Below, piece by piece: positions 7,978-17,013 of a stretch of 64,000 bases of DNA. Every line of letters starts with the position of its first letter. Position 1 is the stretch's first letter. Source of the DNA: Dactylosporangium fulvum (GTDB lineage: Bacteria; Actinomycetota; Actinomycetes; Mycobacteriales; Micromonosporaceae); assembly GCF_025137375.1 (NCBI RefSeq), contig NZ_CP073720.1:2442501-2506500 (forward strand), given 5' to 3'. The notes below the pieces were generated by a model. It saw nothing but the letters and a program-made list of their open reading frames with translations, searched no databases and had not been told where the DNA came from. A program made the translations under genes and the position numbers.

Positions 7978-9306
7978 ATGACGACGTGGATCACGCAGGT
8001 CGGTGAGCGGGCCCGGGCGCGGCTGACGAGCGCCCGGAAGGCCGGGGCGGTGCCGCCGTTCGAGCCGCAGGAGCGGGACGTCCTGCTCCTCCGGCCGGAG
8101 TCCACAGTGGAGGACGGAATCCCCCGCGGGATCAAGCTCGCGGGGGCCTGGGCCTGGCGGATCGTGCTGTTCATCCTCGCCGGCTACCTCTTGCTGCAGC
8201 TGATCTCGTCGCTTCGGCTCATGGTCATCCCGGTCGTGGTGGCGATGCTGCTCGCCGCGCTGCTCGAGCCGGTCGCCGGCGCGTTGCGCCGGCGCGGGAC
8301 CCCCCGCTCCCTCGCCGCCGCGCTCGTCCTCGTCGGCGGCCTGATCGTGGTCTTCGGCGGGCTCGGCGTGATCGTCTACACCTTCATCACCCAGTTCGGG
8401 AGCCTCGCCGGGCAGGTCCGCGGCGGCCTCAACGAGATCCGCAACTGGCTCGCCGTCGGGCCGCTGCACATCTCCGAGCGGCAGCTCAACAACACCATTG
8501 ACCAGCTCGAGCGCCAGATCACCGCGAACCGGGGCGCGCTGACCTCCGGTGCGCTGAGCACCGCCGCCACGATCGGCGAGGTGCTCACCGGCTTCTTCCT
8601 GGTGCTGTTCACGCTGTTCTTCTTCCTGCGCGACGGCGCGCACATCTGGGCGTTCGTCTGCCGCCTGCTGCCCCGCCAGGCCGAGCTGCCCGTCCACCGG
8701 GCCGGCCTGTATTCGTGGTCCACCCTCGTCTCGTACGTGCGTGCCACCGTCATCGTCGCGTTCGTCGACGCCGTCGGCATCGGGATCGGCCTGGTCGTCC
8801 TGCGGATCCCGCTCGCCCTGCCGCTGGCCGCCCTGGTCTTCCTCGGTGCGTTCATCCCGGTCGTCGGTGCGACGCTGTCCGGCGCGGTCGCCGTGCTCGT
8901 CGCGCTGGTCACCAACGGGCCGATCAGCGCGCTGCTCGTGCTCGCCGTGGTGATCGCCGTCCAGCAGCTCGAGGGCCACGTCCTCCAGCCGTTGATCATG
9001 GGGCGGGCGGTCGCCCTGCACCCGCTCGCCGTGATCCTGGCCATCACCACCGGCGTGGTGGTCGCCGGGATCGTCGGCGGTCTGGTCGCCGTGCCGCTGC
9101 TCGCCGTGGGCAACACCGCCGTGCGCTACCTGGCGCACCATCCCTCCGGTGAGCCCACGCCGGACCGCGAGCCGCCCGGCACCGAGCCCGCCGACGGGGA
9201 CGAAGGGCGCGAGGAGGACCAACGCGAGGAGGAGCGGAGCGAGGAGGAGGCGGGCGAGGAGGCCGAGAAGGGGAGTAGCGTCCGAGTCGACCAAGAGCGA
9301 CCGTAA
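7978..9306 (+). CDS. AI-2E family transporter (PerM/TqsA type)
   Basis: A 442-residue polytopic membrane protein of the AI-2E transporter superfamily. It has an N-terminal hydrophobic pair (about 57-105), a soluble insertion, LTGFFLVLFTLFFFLRDG, and the conserved C-terminal half with FLGAFIPVVGATLSG and QQLEGHVLQPLIMGRAV. The last 60 residues are a highly charged Glu/Arg tail, probably cytosolic. Members export small molecules or act as proton/sodium antiporters, so the substrate cannot be assigned; the autoinducer-2 name is historical. It is followed 10 bp later by the Ddn-like gene and could be cotranscribed with it. Confidence 0.88.
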   Translation: MTTWITQVGERARARLTSARKAGAVPPFEPQERDVLLLRPESTVEDGIPRGIKLAGAWAWRIVLFILAGYLLLQLISSLRLMVIPVVVAMLLAALLEPVAGALRRRGTPRSLAAALVLVGGLIVVFGGLGVIVYTFITQFGSLAGQVRGGLNEIRNWLAVGPLHISERQLNNTIDQLERQITANRGALTSGALSTAATIGEVLTGFFLVLFTLFFFLRDGAHIWAFVCRLLPRQAELPVHRAGLYSWSTLVSYVRATVIVAFVDAVGIGIGLVVLRIPLALPLAALVFLGAFIPVVGATLSGAVAVLVALVTNGPISALLVLAVVIAVQQLEGHVLQPLIMGRAVALHPLAVILAITTGVVVAGIVGGLVAVPLLAVGNTAVRYLAHHPSGEPTPDREPPGTEPADGDEGREEDQREEERSEEEAGEEAEKGSSVRVDQERP

Positions 9307-9315
9307 GGAGCAGTC

Positions 9316-9759
9316 ATGCCGTTGACCGGTGAGTACGAGCCGAGCCCGAGCCAGTGGTCGCGTGACCAGGCCGAACTGTTCGAGCGCACCGACGGGGCGG
9401 AGGGCAACACGATGCGCGGCAAGCCGATCATCCTCCTGACCTCCCTCGGCGCCAGGACCGGCAAGCTGCGCAAGACCCCGCTCATGCGGGTCGAGCACGA
9501 CGGCGAGTACGCGGTCGTGGCCTCCCGGGGCGGCGCGCCGACGCACCCGGTGTGGTACCACAACCTCGTCGCGAACCCGCTCGTCGAGCTGCAGGACGGC
9601 CCGGTCCGCAAGGACTACACGGTCCGGGAGGTCAGCGGCGAGGAGCGCGCCGAGTGGTGGAAGCGCGCGACGGCGGCCTGGCCCGACTACGACGAGTACC
9701 AGACGAAGACCGACCGCACGATCCCCGTCTTCGTGCTCACCCCGGTCGCCGATGCCTGA
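9316..9759 (+). CDS. Ddn-family F420H2-dependent nitroreductase/quinone reductase
   Basis: A 147-residue split-barrel protein of the deazaflavin-dependent nitroreductase family (DUF385). Characteristic segments are the N-terminal acidic/aromatic stretch, [44 protein letters not shown] and [10 protein letters not shown]. Such enzymes use reduced F420 to reduce quinones or nitroaromatics at the membrane. AAGGAG sits 6 bases upstream of the ATG. Its last 8 bases overlap the start of the next gene. The physiological substrate is unknown. Confidence 0.88.
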   Translation: MPLTGEYEPSPSQWSRDQAELFERTDGAEGNTMRGKPIILLTSLGARTGKLRKTPLMRVEHDGEYAVVASRGGAPTHPVWYHNLVANPLVELQDGPVRKDYTVREVSGEERAEWWKRATAAWPDYDEYQTKTDRTIPVFVLTPVADA

Positions 9760-10708
9760 TCATCCGGTACTGCTCGCGCTGCTGGCCATGCAGCGGCAGA
9801 ACTGGGAGCAGGGCGTGGCCTCGCACGCCCTGCTCGACCTGGGCCTCGACGCGCTCGCCGCGCGGTTCGCCCGGGACACGGCCGTCCACCAGGGCACCGA
9901 CGGCCGGCTCGGCACCATCGGCGGTGAGCAGGGCGCGGTGAACTCGGGAGCCTGTTACGAGGCGGTCGTCCGAGCCGGGCTCTCCGCCGCCGCCGAGGCC
10001 CAGCTCGCCTGGATCACCACCACCGCGCCGCGCGCCGCCGACGGCACGCTGTTCCACCTGATCGGCAGCCGGGAGGTGTGGGCGGACACGGTCTACATGG
10101 TCGTGCCGATGCTCGCCTTCGCCGGCCTGCCCGACCTCGCGGTCCGCCAGGTCGAGGGCCACCGCCGGCGGCTGTGCACCGGCGGGCTCTACGCGGCCCG
10201 CTTCGACGACGCGACCGGCACGCTCGTCGCCCCCGAGCACTGGGGCACCGGCAGCGGCTGGGTGGCCGCCGGCATCGCCCGCGCCGTCCGACTCGACCCG
10301 GCGCTCGCCGGGCCGCTCGCCGGGCACGCGCGCGAGGTGCTCGACGCGTGCCTGGCCCACCGGCGCGCCGACGGCCTCTTCGGCAACGTCCTCGACGACC
10401 CGGCCTCGTTCCGCGAGGCGAACGTGGCCCAGATGCTGGCCTACACCGCGTTCACCGGCGTCGCCGACGGCTGGCTGCCGCGCTCCTACCTGGACACGGC
10501 GCGGTCCCTGCGCGAAGCGGTCGAGCCGCTGGTGGTCGACGGCCTGGTGACGTCGGTCTGCGGCGCGCCGGCCTTCGACCGTCCGGGCACGTCGGCCGAG
10601 GCCCAGGCGTTCTGTCTGCTGGCCGAGGCGGCCGCCCGGCGCGCCACCGGCGAAGCGGCCGGGGGCGCGGCCGGGATCGCCGGCGGACCCGTCGCCGGCG
10701 GCGCCTGA
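9752..10708 (+). CDS. GH88/GH105-like unsaturated glycuronyl hydrolase family protein
   Basis: A 318-residue (alpha/alpha)6-barrel protein resembling unsaturated rhamnogalacturonyl hydrolases such as YteR. Visible family features are [14 protein letters not shown] (catalytic-Asp region), [16 protein letters not shown], and a late [21 protein letters not shown] segment. There is no signal peptide, consistent with hydrolysis of imported oligosaccharides. The ATG lies in the tail of the Ddn-like gene. The C-terminal 20 residues are a Gly/Ala-rich extension. There are no pectin-degradation neighbours, so the substrate is uncertain. Confidence 0.75.
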   Translation: MPDHPVLLALLAMQRQNWEQGVASHALLDLGLDALAARFARDTAVHQGTDGRLGTIGGEQGAVNSGACYEAVVRAGLSAAAEAQLAWITTTAPRAADGTLFHLIGSREVWADTVYMVVPMLAFAGLPDLAVRQVEGHRRRLCTGGLYAARFDDATGTLVAPEHWGTGSGWVAAGIARAVRLDPALAGPLAGHAREVLDACLAHRRADGLFGNVLDDPASFREANVAQMLAYTAFTGVADGWLPRSYLDTARSLREAVEPLVVDGLVTSVCGAPAFDRPGTSAEAQAFCLLAEAAARRATGEAAGGAAGIAGGPVAGGA

Positions 10709-10710
10709 CG

Positions 10711-11187
10711 CTACTCGCCGGCCAGCTCGTCGGTCGCGGCCCGGCCGGCCTCGGTGACCCGGCCGAGGAAGTCGGCCAGCAGCTCCAGCTGCGTGTCGTC
10801 GTAGCCGGCCAGCAGCTCGTCCATCGAGCTGTTCATGCCGGAGAACAGCCGGTAGACCTCCGGGGCGCGGTCGCGCAGCGCGCGGACGACCACGGCCCGG
10901 CGGTCGCCGGGGTCGCGGTCCCGGGCGACCCAGCCGCCGCGCTCCAGCCGGTCGAGGATGCCGGTCATCGTCGCGGGGTGCAGCCCGGCCCGCCGCGCGA
11001 GGGTGCTCGGGCTCAGCGGCCCGTGCCGGCTGACGATGTCGAGGCAGTCGAAGTCGACGTCCTTGAGGTCGAGGTGCACGCCGACCTGATGGTTGAGCAG
11101 CGACAGCTGGGTGCTGAGCGCCCGCAGCGACTCCTTGATCGTGTTGCTCGTGCGCCGCCGCTCGCGGGACGACGGGGGAGAGTCCAT
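10711..11187 (-). CDS. MarR-family transcriptional regulator
   Basis: A 158-residue winged-helix regulator. The recognition-helix region is [28 protein letters not shown], followed by the wing [13 protein letters not shown], diagnostic of MarR. The N-terminal and C-terminal helices form the dimer interface. It converges on the GH105-like gene with 2 bp between stops and diverges from the two-component operon, so the control region 11188-11261 could hold its operator. No strict palindrome is obvious there. The ligand is unknown. Confidence 0.88.
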   Translation of the reverse strand: MDSPPSSRERRRTSNTIKESLRALSTQLSLLNHQVGVHLDLKDVDFDCLDIVSRHGPLSPSTLARRAGLHPATMTGILDRLERGGWVARDRDPGDRRAVVVRALRDRAPEVYRLFSGMNSSMDELLAGYDDTQLELLADFLGRVTEAGRAATDELAGE

Positions 11188-11219
11188 GCTGCCTTCAGAT
11201 ATTCCGGGTCTCGTACCTT

Positions 11220-12473
11220 ATGGCTGTCGAGGACACCATACCGGGATGGGATGCTGGGCGGGTGAAGGTTCTGCTGCGCGGCTCGACGTACCGGCGCGGC
11301 GTCTTCCTGCTCCTCGGCGGCGTGCTCCTGTTGCCGTACGCGCTGCTGGCCGCCGCCTTCGCCCAGTCGTGGACGGAGCCGGACGCGCCGCACGGCACCA
11401 TCGTCGCGCTCGTCGTGTTCACCGCGGCGATCGGCCTCGTGCCGCCGTTCCTGCACGGCACCCGGGCCCTGGAGATCACCGCCGCGCGCTGGCTGCTCGG
11501 CGTCGACCTGCCCGACCCGGTGCCCGCCGCCGAGGGCGGGGAGACCCGGCTGCGCGCCGCGCTGTGGTTCGTGCTGCATCTGGCCATCGGCGGTGCCGTG
11601 GCGCTCGGCGCGGTGGTCTCGGTGCCGCTCGCCCTTGTCGCGCTGCTGCAGCCGCTCGGCGGCGTCGGCGACGCCATGCGCGGCCAGACGATCGGGCCGT
11701 TCGACGAGCACGACACCGTGGGGCTCACGGCCGTCGGGCTGCTCGTCACCGTCGCGCTCGTCTTCGCCGTCGCGGGTCTCGGCGCGCTCGCCACCACCAT
11801 GGCACCCGTCCTGCTCGGCCCGTCGCCGACGGCCCGGATCGCGGCGCTGGAGGCGCAGGCGGCGCGGCTCGCCGAGCGCAACCGGCTCGCCCGCGAGCTG
11901 CACGACTCGGTCGGCCACGCGCTCACCGTCACCACGTTGCAGGCCGCCGCGGCCCGGCAGCGCCTGGCGGAGGACCCGGCGTTCGTCGAGCGCGCGCTGG
12001 TGGCCGTGGAAGAGGTCGGCCGTCACGCCTTGCAGGACCTGGATGCCGTGCTGGCCGTGCTGCGCGACGACACCACCGTGTCCACCACGCCGTCGCGGTC
12101 GCTGCGCGACCTGCCGCGCCTCATCGAGGAGGCCGGGGTCGCCGTCGACCTGCACACCGACGGCGTGCTCGACGGGTTGCTCGACGAGGTCCCGCCGCAC
12201 GTCTCCCGGGAGGGGTACCGCATCGTGCAGGAGTCGCTGACCAACGCCATGCGGCACGCCGGGCGGGTCCCGGTCACCGTGCGGCTGTCCACCGTGGGTG
12301 GAGCGCTCGAGGTGCTGGTGCGCAACCCCCTGACCGGCAGGCCCGGCTCGCCCGGCCGCGGCCTGCACGGCATGGCCGAGCGGGTGACGCTGCTCGGCGG
12401 CCGGCTCGACGCCGGACCGGCCTCCGACGGCTGGACCGTGTCGGCGCGGCTGCCGCTCGGGGACGCCCGGTGA
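11220..12473 (+). CDS. NarL-type sensor histidine kinase
   Basis: A 417-residue membrane histidine kinase of the HisKA_3 family. Hydrophobic segments at about 28-50, 62-80, 115-148 and 170-200 form the sensor region. A short coiled linker ([19 protein letters not shown]) leads to the phosphoacceptor His228 in [11 protein letters not shown], and the HATPase domain shows [18 protein letters not shown] and [11 protein letters not shown]. No extracellular sensor domain is evident. The start is uncertain: ATG 11220 has no ribosome binding site, and GTG 11262 (VKVLLRG) is an alternative. It overlaps the response regulator gene by GTGA. Confidence 0.9.
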   Translation: MAVEDTIPGWDAGRVKVLLRGSTYRRGVFLLLGGVLLLPYALLAAAFAQSWTEPDAPHGTIVALVVFTAAIGLVPPFLHGTRALEITAARWLLGVDLPDPVPAAEGGETRLRAALWFVLHLAIGGAVALGAVVSVPLALVALLQPLGGVGDAMRGQTIGPFDEHDTVGLTAVGLLVTVALVFAVAGLGALATTMAPVLLGPSPTARIAALEAQAARLAERNRLARELHDSVGHALTVTTLQAAAARQRLAEDPAFVERALVAVEEVGRHALQDLDAVLAVLRDDTTVSTTPSRSLRDLPRLIEEAGVAVDLHTDGVLDGLLDEVPPHVSREGYRIVQESLTNAMRHAGRVPVTVRLSTVGGALEVLVRNPLTGRPGSPGRGLHGMAERVTLLGGRLDAGPASDGWTVSARLPLGDAR

Positions 12474-13126
12474 TCCGGGTGCTGCTCGTCGACGACGACG
12501 AGCTGGTCCGCGTCGGCCTGCGCGTGATCCTCGACGGCGCGCCCGACCTGACGATCGTCGGCGAGGCGGCCGACGGCGCCGAGGTGCCCCCGCTGGTGGC
12601 CCGCCTGAGACCGGACGTGGTGCTGATGGACGTCCGGATGCCCGGCATCGACGGCATCCAGGCCACCCGACACCTGCTCGCGACCTCCGCGGCCCCGCCG
12701 CGCATCCTGGTCGTCACGACGTTCGAGCACGACGACTACGTGTACGAGGCGCTGCGCGCGGGCGCGAGCGGTTTTGTGCTGAAGCGTGCCCGACCGGCCG
12801 AGCTGATCGAGGCGGTGCGGGTCGTGGCCTCGGGCGAGTCGCTGCTGTTCCCGGCCGCGATCCGCCGCCTGGCCGGCGCCCGCCCCGACGGCCGCCCGGG
12901 CGGCGACCGGCTGGCCTCGGCGCGGCTGACCGACCGCGAGGCCGAGGTGCTCCGGCAGATGACGACCGGCAGGTCCAACGCGGAGATCGCCGCCGAGCTG
13001 CACCTGGGCGTGGAGACGGTGAAGACCCACGTCGGCAACGTCCTGGCCAAGCTGGGCGCCCGCGACCGCACCGCCGCGGTGATCGCCGCCTACGAGTCCG
13101 GCTTCGTCACCCCCGGCACCGACTGA
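12470..13126 (+). CDS. NarL/FixJ-family response regulator
   Basis: A 218-residue two-domain response regulator. The receiver domain starts [14 protein letters not shown], has the phosphoacceptor Asp54 (VLMDVRMPG), a conserved Thr (VVTTFE) and Lys near 104 (FVLKRA). The C-terminal LuxR-type HTH (about 150-212) contains [12 protein letters not shown] and [22 protein letters not shown]. Its GTG start overlaps the kinase stop in a GTGA, so it is the cognate partner. The targets are unknown; the neighbouring small membrane protein at 13192 is a candidate. Confidence 0.93.
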   Translation: MIRVLLVDDDELVRVGLRVILDGAPDLTIVGEAADGAEVPPLVARLRPDVVLMDVRMPGIDGIQATRHLLATSAAPPRILVVTTFEHDDYVYEALRAGASGFVLKRARPAELIEAVRVVASGESLLFPAAIRRLAGARPDGRPGGDRLASARLTDREAEVLRQMTTGRSNAEIAAELHLGVETVKTHVGNVLAKLGARDRTAAVIAAYESGFVTPGTD

Positions 13127-13191
13127 GCCGTCCCGCAGGATCGGGGAAGTCACCGATGCGGGGTGCGGCGCGACGGGAGCATGCTTGGTTC

Positions 13192-13428
13192 ATGGGTCGT
13201 TTCGTCGTGGGCGCGATCGCCGTCGTCGTGGGTCTGTTCGTGGCCGGGGCCATCGCGTTCTGGCTGTTCAAGGCGCTGCTCGGCGTGCTGTTCTACCTGG
13301 TCGTCGGCGCGCTCGTCGTCGGTGGCGCGGTCTGGCTCTACGGCCGGGCCAAGCGGAGCCTCGGCACCGGCCGCAACCAGCGCCGCATCGAGGCCGCCGC
13401 CGCGACCTGGCGCCAGCGGCACCGCTGA
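13192..13428 (+). CDS. Small two-helix membrane protein
   Basis: A 78-residue protein with two hydrophobic helices (about 5-25 and 28-50) and a basic C-terminal tail (GRAKRSLGTGRNQRR ending TWRQRHR), presumably cytosolic. ATG 13192 (MGRFVVG) is preferred over an in-frame ATG at 13156 that would add 12 charged residues; GGGAG is about 12 bases upstream, slightly far. No family is recognised. It lies 65 bp behind the response regulator and may be in the same transcript. Confidence 0.65.
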   Translation: MGRFVVGAIAVVVGLFVAGAIAFWLFKALLGVLFYLVVGALVVGGAVWLYGRAKRSLGTGRNQRRIEAAAATWRQRHR

Positions 13429-13446
13429 CACCCGGCGCGCCGGCAC

Positions 13447-13472
13447 CCGGTGGCGGCCACGGTCGCCACCGG
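13447..13472. terminator. Bidirectional terminator-like hairpin
   Basis: CCGGTGGCG (13447-13455) pairs with CGCCACCGG (13464-13472) around an 8-base loop. It lies between the convergent small membrane protein and polytopic membrane protein genes, where a shared terminator is expected. Confidence 0.65.
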
Positions 13473-13510
13473 CACCCGTGGTGCGCGCCGGCCGGCAGCA
13501 GACCGGTGCG

Positions 13511-14581
13511 TCACGCCTCCTGGCCGCAGGAGCGGCACGTTCCCCTGCGGCGGGTGGCGTATGCAGAGGTGGCGAAGCCCAGGGCCACACCCCACATCGG
13601 CCACAGGGCCATCGGCAGGATGAACCAGTCCTGCTCGCGCAGCGCGGTCAGGCCCATGTCGCTGACGAGGATGCCCACCCCGGCCGACAGCAGGGCCAGC
13701 GCGACGGTCGTCGCCGGGACCACGGCGAGCGGCACGGGCACCCGCCGGCCACGCAGCACGGGGATCCAGCGCGGGAACACCTCGCCCCAGCGGGCCACGA
13801 GGCCCACGCTGAGCACCGCGCCCACAACCGCGAAGGCGCCCAGCGCGGCACCCGCCCATTGCCCGCCGCCGGCCCGCAGCTCCCGCAGTTCCTCCCCGCT
13901 GAGCGCGAGCGGGATGCCGAACAGCCAGGCGAACCGGGTCACGGCGTAGACCAGCGGCACGGCCACCGACACCCCGACCGCCCACCGGGCCGCGCGGTCG
14001 AGACGGTGCGCCGGCGACACGCCGGGCGCGCGGCCGCACGAGGCGCACGCCCCGCGGGTGCGGCGCAGGAACGTCACGGTCGCGGCGCCGACAAGTGCCC
14101 CGCCGGCGAGCGACCAGACCTGGTTGGCGATCGCCCAGTTGAAGATCCGGCCGTAGTCGACCTGCTCCGGCCAGCCGAACGGCGCGCCGATGATCAGCGC
14201 CGGCGCGTAGCCCAGGATGGCGAGGACGCTCATGGTCGGTACCAGCACGACGAACCCGGCCGCGACGAGCCCGCACCACGCTGCGGCGGCCGCTCGGGTG
14301 ACGCCCCGGAGCCGGGTGGCGGCGGGCCCGGCCATCGTGACGAGCACGACGGCGGTGACGAGCAGGACGCCGGCGAACACCGGCGCGCCGGCGCCGGGCG
14401 TGATCGCCCGCAGCGGCGAGGCGGGGTCGCCGAGGTTGGTGCCGAACGGGAAGCCCGAGCCGGTGACGACCCAGACGAGGTGGACGACGCCGTAGGAGGC
14501 GGCCCACAGCGCGGCGATCCAGCCGACGCGGTCGGCCGCCGAGCGCCGCCGGACGCTCGGCGCGGTAACGGTGGTGGTCAT
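13511..14581 (-). CDS. Polytopic membrane protein, unknown function
   Basis: A 356-residue integral membrane protein with about eight hydrophobic segments. The first covers residues 20-40 (AALWAASYGVVHLVW). A cytosolic-looking loop contains ACASCGRAPG and the C-terminus ends in GTCRSCGQEA, giving two CxxC pairs that could bind a metal or form a redox pair. I recognise no named family. The ATG at 14581 has no strong ribosome binding site. The gene stands alone, oriented away from the ABC exporter gene by 80 bp. Confidence 0.75.
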   Translation of the reverse strand: MTTTVTAPSVRRRSAADRVGWIAALWAASYGVVHLVWVVTGSGFPFGTNLGDPASPLRAITPGAGAPVFAGVLLVTAVVLVTMAGPAATRLRGVTRAAAAAWCGLVAAGFVVLVPTMSVLAILGYAPALIIGAPFGWPEQVDYGRIFNWAIANQVWSLAGGALVGAATVTFLRRTRGACASCGRAPGVSPAHRLDRAARWAVGVSVAVPLVYAVTRFAWLFGIPLALSGEELRELRAGGGQWAGAALGAFAVVGAVLSVGLVARWGEVFPRWIPVLRGRRVPVPLAVVPATTVALALLSAGVGILVSDMGLTALREQDWFILPMALWPMWGVALGFATSAYATRRRGTCRSCGQEA

Positions 14582-14663
14582 ACCGTCGACGGTGGCCGAT
14601 CCGCGGGCGGAGCGGTTCCCCCGCCGCCGGGACGCGCGTCCCCCGCCGGAGGGAGGGCGTGGG

Positions 14664-16457
14664 TCAGGCGGCCAGTGCGGCGTAGGCCCCGTCGGCGTCG
14701 AGCAGCGCCGTGTGGGTGCCGCGCTCCACGGCGCGACCGTGGTCGATCACGACGATCTGGTCGGCGTCGCGGACCGTCGACAGGCGGTGCGCGATGGTGA
14801 TGGTGGTGCGCCCCTCGGCGAGGGTGTCGAACGCGCGCTGCACCGCCCGCTCGGTCTCGGTGTCGAGGGCGCTCGTCGCCTCGTCGAGCACCAGGACGCG
14901 GGGGTCGCGCAGCAGGGTCCGCGCGATCGCGATGCGCTGCTGCTCACCGCCGGAGAAGCGGTGGCCCCGCGAGCCGACGACGGTGTCGTAACCGTCGGGC
15001 AGGCCGCTGATCAGGTCGTGGATCCGCGCCGCGCGGGCGGCGGCCTCCAGCTCGGCGTCGGTGGCGTCCGGCTTGGCGTAGCGCAGGTTCTCCCGCACGG
15101 TCGTGTGCAACAGGTACGTCTCCTGGCTCACCACGCCGACGACGTCCGCGAGATCGGTGAGGCGGACGTCGCGCAGGTCGACGCCGTCGATCGTGACCCG
15201 GCCGGCGGTCGGGTCGTGGAGCCGGGCGATCAGCGCGGCGATCGTGCTCTTGCCGGACCCGGTTTCGCCGACCAGGGCGAGCGAGGTCCCGGCGGGCACG
15301 TCGAGCGTGACGCCGTCGACGGCCGGGGTGTCGTTGCCAGGGTAGGTGTAGGAGACGCCCTCGAACCGCAGGTGCCCGCGGACCCGCTGCTTCGGCAGCG
15401 GCACCGGCCGGGCCGGGTCGCCGACCTCGACGGGCAGGTCGAGATACTCGAAGATGCGCGCGAACAGGGCGAGGGACGAGGTCAGCGAGACACCGACGCC
15501 GAGCAGGCCCATCAACGGCCGGAACAGCCCGGCCTGCAGCGCGGTGAACGCGACCAGCGTGCCGATGCTCAGCGTGCCCGCGGTCATCGGCAGGCCGGCG
15601 CTCAGGTAGATGACCGCCGGGATCGCCGCGAAGATGATGCTCATCGAGGCCATCCGCCAGCGCCCGGCGAGCTCGGAGCGCATCTCCAGATCGATCAGCC
15701 GCAACGAGGACGCGGTGAACCGGTCGACGAGTGCCGCACCGGCGCCCATGGTCTTGCTCAGCCGCACGCCGCTGACCGACAGGCCCTCCTCGATCGTGAC
15801 GTTGAGGTCGGCCAGCTCCCGCTGGCGCTGCGCGGTGATCTCGCGGCGCATGCTCGCGACCTTGCGGGTGAGATAGATCGCGGGCGGCAGCACGACGAGC
15901 GACACGAGTGACAGCCGCCAGGACAGCGCCGCCATCGCGGCGGCGGTGGCGACCGCGGTGGTCAGGTTGGACGCGATGGAGGTGGCGGTGTTGGTGACGA
16001 CCGTCTCCATCCCGCCGATGTCGTTGGTGATGCGGGACTGCACCTCGCCGGTGCGCGTGCGGGTGAAGAACCCGATCGACTGGCGCTGGAGGTGGGCGAA
16101 GACGTCGGTGCGCAACCGGTGCATGACCTGCTGCCCGACCTTGGTCGAGATCCAGGTCTGCACCACGCCGAGCGCGGCGGTGACCGCGGCGACCGCGACC
16201 ATGCCGACGACCAGCCAGACCAGCAGGGTGGTGTCGCGCTCAGGGAGGGCCTTGTCGATGACCTCGCGCAGCAGGAACGGGGAGGCCATCGCGATCACCG
16301 ACGAGGCGACGATGATCAGGACGACGGCGGTGAGCTGCCCGCGGTGCGCGGTGAACAGCCGGCCGATGCGGGCCAGGGAGACCTCGCGGGCCTGGGACTT
16401 CTCCGCGGCGGTGAGCTCGCGGGGACGGCGGGTGCGGGTGGGGGGATGGGAATCCAA
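14664..16457 (-). CDS. ABC exporter, fused permease and ATPase
   Basis: A 597-residue half-transporter. The six-helix exporter-type membrane domain spans about 40-320, with the SRITNDIGGMETVV coupling region. The ATPase domain has Walker A GETGSGKST (397-405), a Q-loop in VSQETYLL, signature FSGGEQQRIAIAR (from about 501), Walker B VLVLDEATSA (Glu526) and the H-loop His557, so it is catalytically complete. It likely homodimerises to export drugs or lipids. The TTG start at 16457 has AAAGGA about 9 bases upstream. The divergent MarR gene and the shared palindrome at 16487-16499 suggest local repression. Confidence 0.92.
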   Translation of the reverse strand: MDSHPPTRTRRPRELTAAEKSQAREVSLARIGRLFTAHRGQLTAVVLIIVASSVIAMASPFLLREVIDKALPERDTTLLVWLVVGMVAVAAVTAALGVVQTWISTKVGQQVMHRLRTDVFAHLQRQSIGFFTRTRTGEVQSRITNDIGGMETVVTNTATSIASNLTTAVATAAAMAALSWRLSLVSLVVLPPAIYLTRKVASMRREITAQRQRELADLNVTIEEGLSVSGVRLSKTMGAGAALVDRFTASSLRLIDLEMRSELAGRWRMASMSIIFAAIPAVIYLSAGLPMTAGTLSIGTLVAFTALQAGLFRPLMGLLGVGVSLTSSLALFARIFEYLDLPVEVGDPARPVPLPKQRVRGHLRFEGVSYTYPGNDTPAVDGVTLDVPAGTSLALVGETGSGKSTIAALIARLHDPTAGRVTIDGVDLRDVRLTDLADVVGVVSQETYLLHTTVRENLRYAKPDATDAELEAAARAARIHDLISGLPDGYDTVVGSRGHRFSGGEQQRIAIARTLLRDPRVLVLDEATSALDTETERAVQRAFDTLAEGRTTITIAHRLSTVRDADQIVVIDHGRAVERGTHTALLDADGAYAALAA

Positions 16458-16481
16458 ACGGGTGGTCCTTTCCTTCGGAGG

Positions 16482-16499
16482 TATACTGAGGTTACCTCA
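16482..16499. promoter_or_regulatory. Divergent promoter with MarR-type operator
   Basis: TGAGGTTACCTCA (16487-16499) is a perfect 6-1-6 palindrome in the 81-bp space between the ABC exporter and the MarR gene. It abuts TATACT (16482-16487), a good minus-10 hexamer for the MarR gene about 50 bases downstream. A bound repressor would block both directions. The assignment to this MarR is inference. Confidence 0.65.
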
Positions 16500-16538
16500 C
16501 TATGAGGGTCCAGCAGCAACTCCTGGTACCGTATTCCG

Positions 16539-16967
16539 GTGGAGAGCACGGTGGACGGCACCGCCGACGACGGGCTGGCCGAGACGTTCTGGAGCGTGGC
16601 GCGCCGGCTGCGGCGCCAGACACACAAGACGCTCGAGCCGTGGGGCATCACCCCCGGCCAGTCGCGTGCGGTCAACGTGCTCATGCGCCACGGCGAGATG
16701 CGGCTGAGCGAGCTGTCCGAGCACCTGCGCATCGCGCCGCGCTCCACCACCGAGGTCGTCGACGGGCTCCAGGAGCGCGGCCTCGTGCAGCGGCATCCCG
16801 ACCCGGGTGACCGCCGGGCGACGCTGGTGGTGTTGACGGCCGACGGCCGTACCGTCGCCGAGGCCATCCGCAGTGCGCGCATCGCCGAGGGTGAGCGCTT
16901 CTTCGCCGCTCTGTCACCGGTGGACCGGGCCGAGCTGTCCCGCATCCTCAACAAACTGCGGGAATGA
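16539..16967 (+). CDS. MarR-family regulator of the adjacent ABC exporter
   Basis: A 142-residue winged-helix protein with GQSRAVNVLMRHGEMRLSELSEHLRIAPRSTTEVVDGLQ as the HTH region (about 38-75) and the wing HPDPGDRRATLVVLT. The divergent arrangement with the ABC exporter and the palindrome between them point to a ligand-relieved repressor of its own promoter and the exporter. The GTG start at 16539 lacks an obvious ribosome binding site, so the true start may lie slightly elsewhere. The ligand is unknown, probably an exporter substrate. Confidence 0.88.
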   Translation: MESTVDGTADDGLAETFWSVARRLRRQTHKTLEPWGITPGQSRAVNVLMRHGEMRLSELSEHLRIAPRSTTEVVDGLQERGLVQRHPDPGDRRATLVVLTADGRTVAEAIRSARIAEGERFFAALSPVDRAELSRILNKLRE

Positions 16968-17013
16968 CGCGGCCTGTGGGCATAAAGCCGGACCGCCAGG
17001 GCACCTCACCCCG

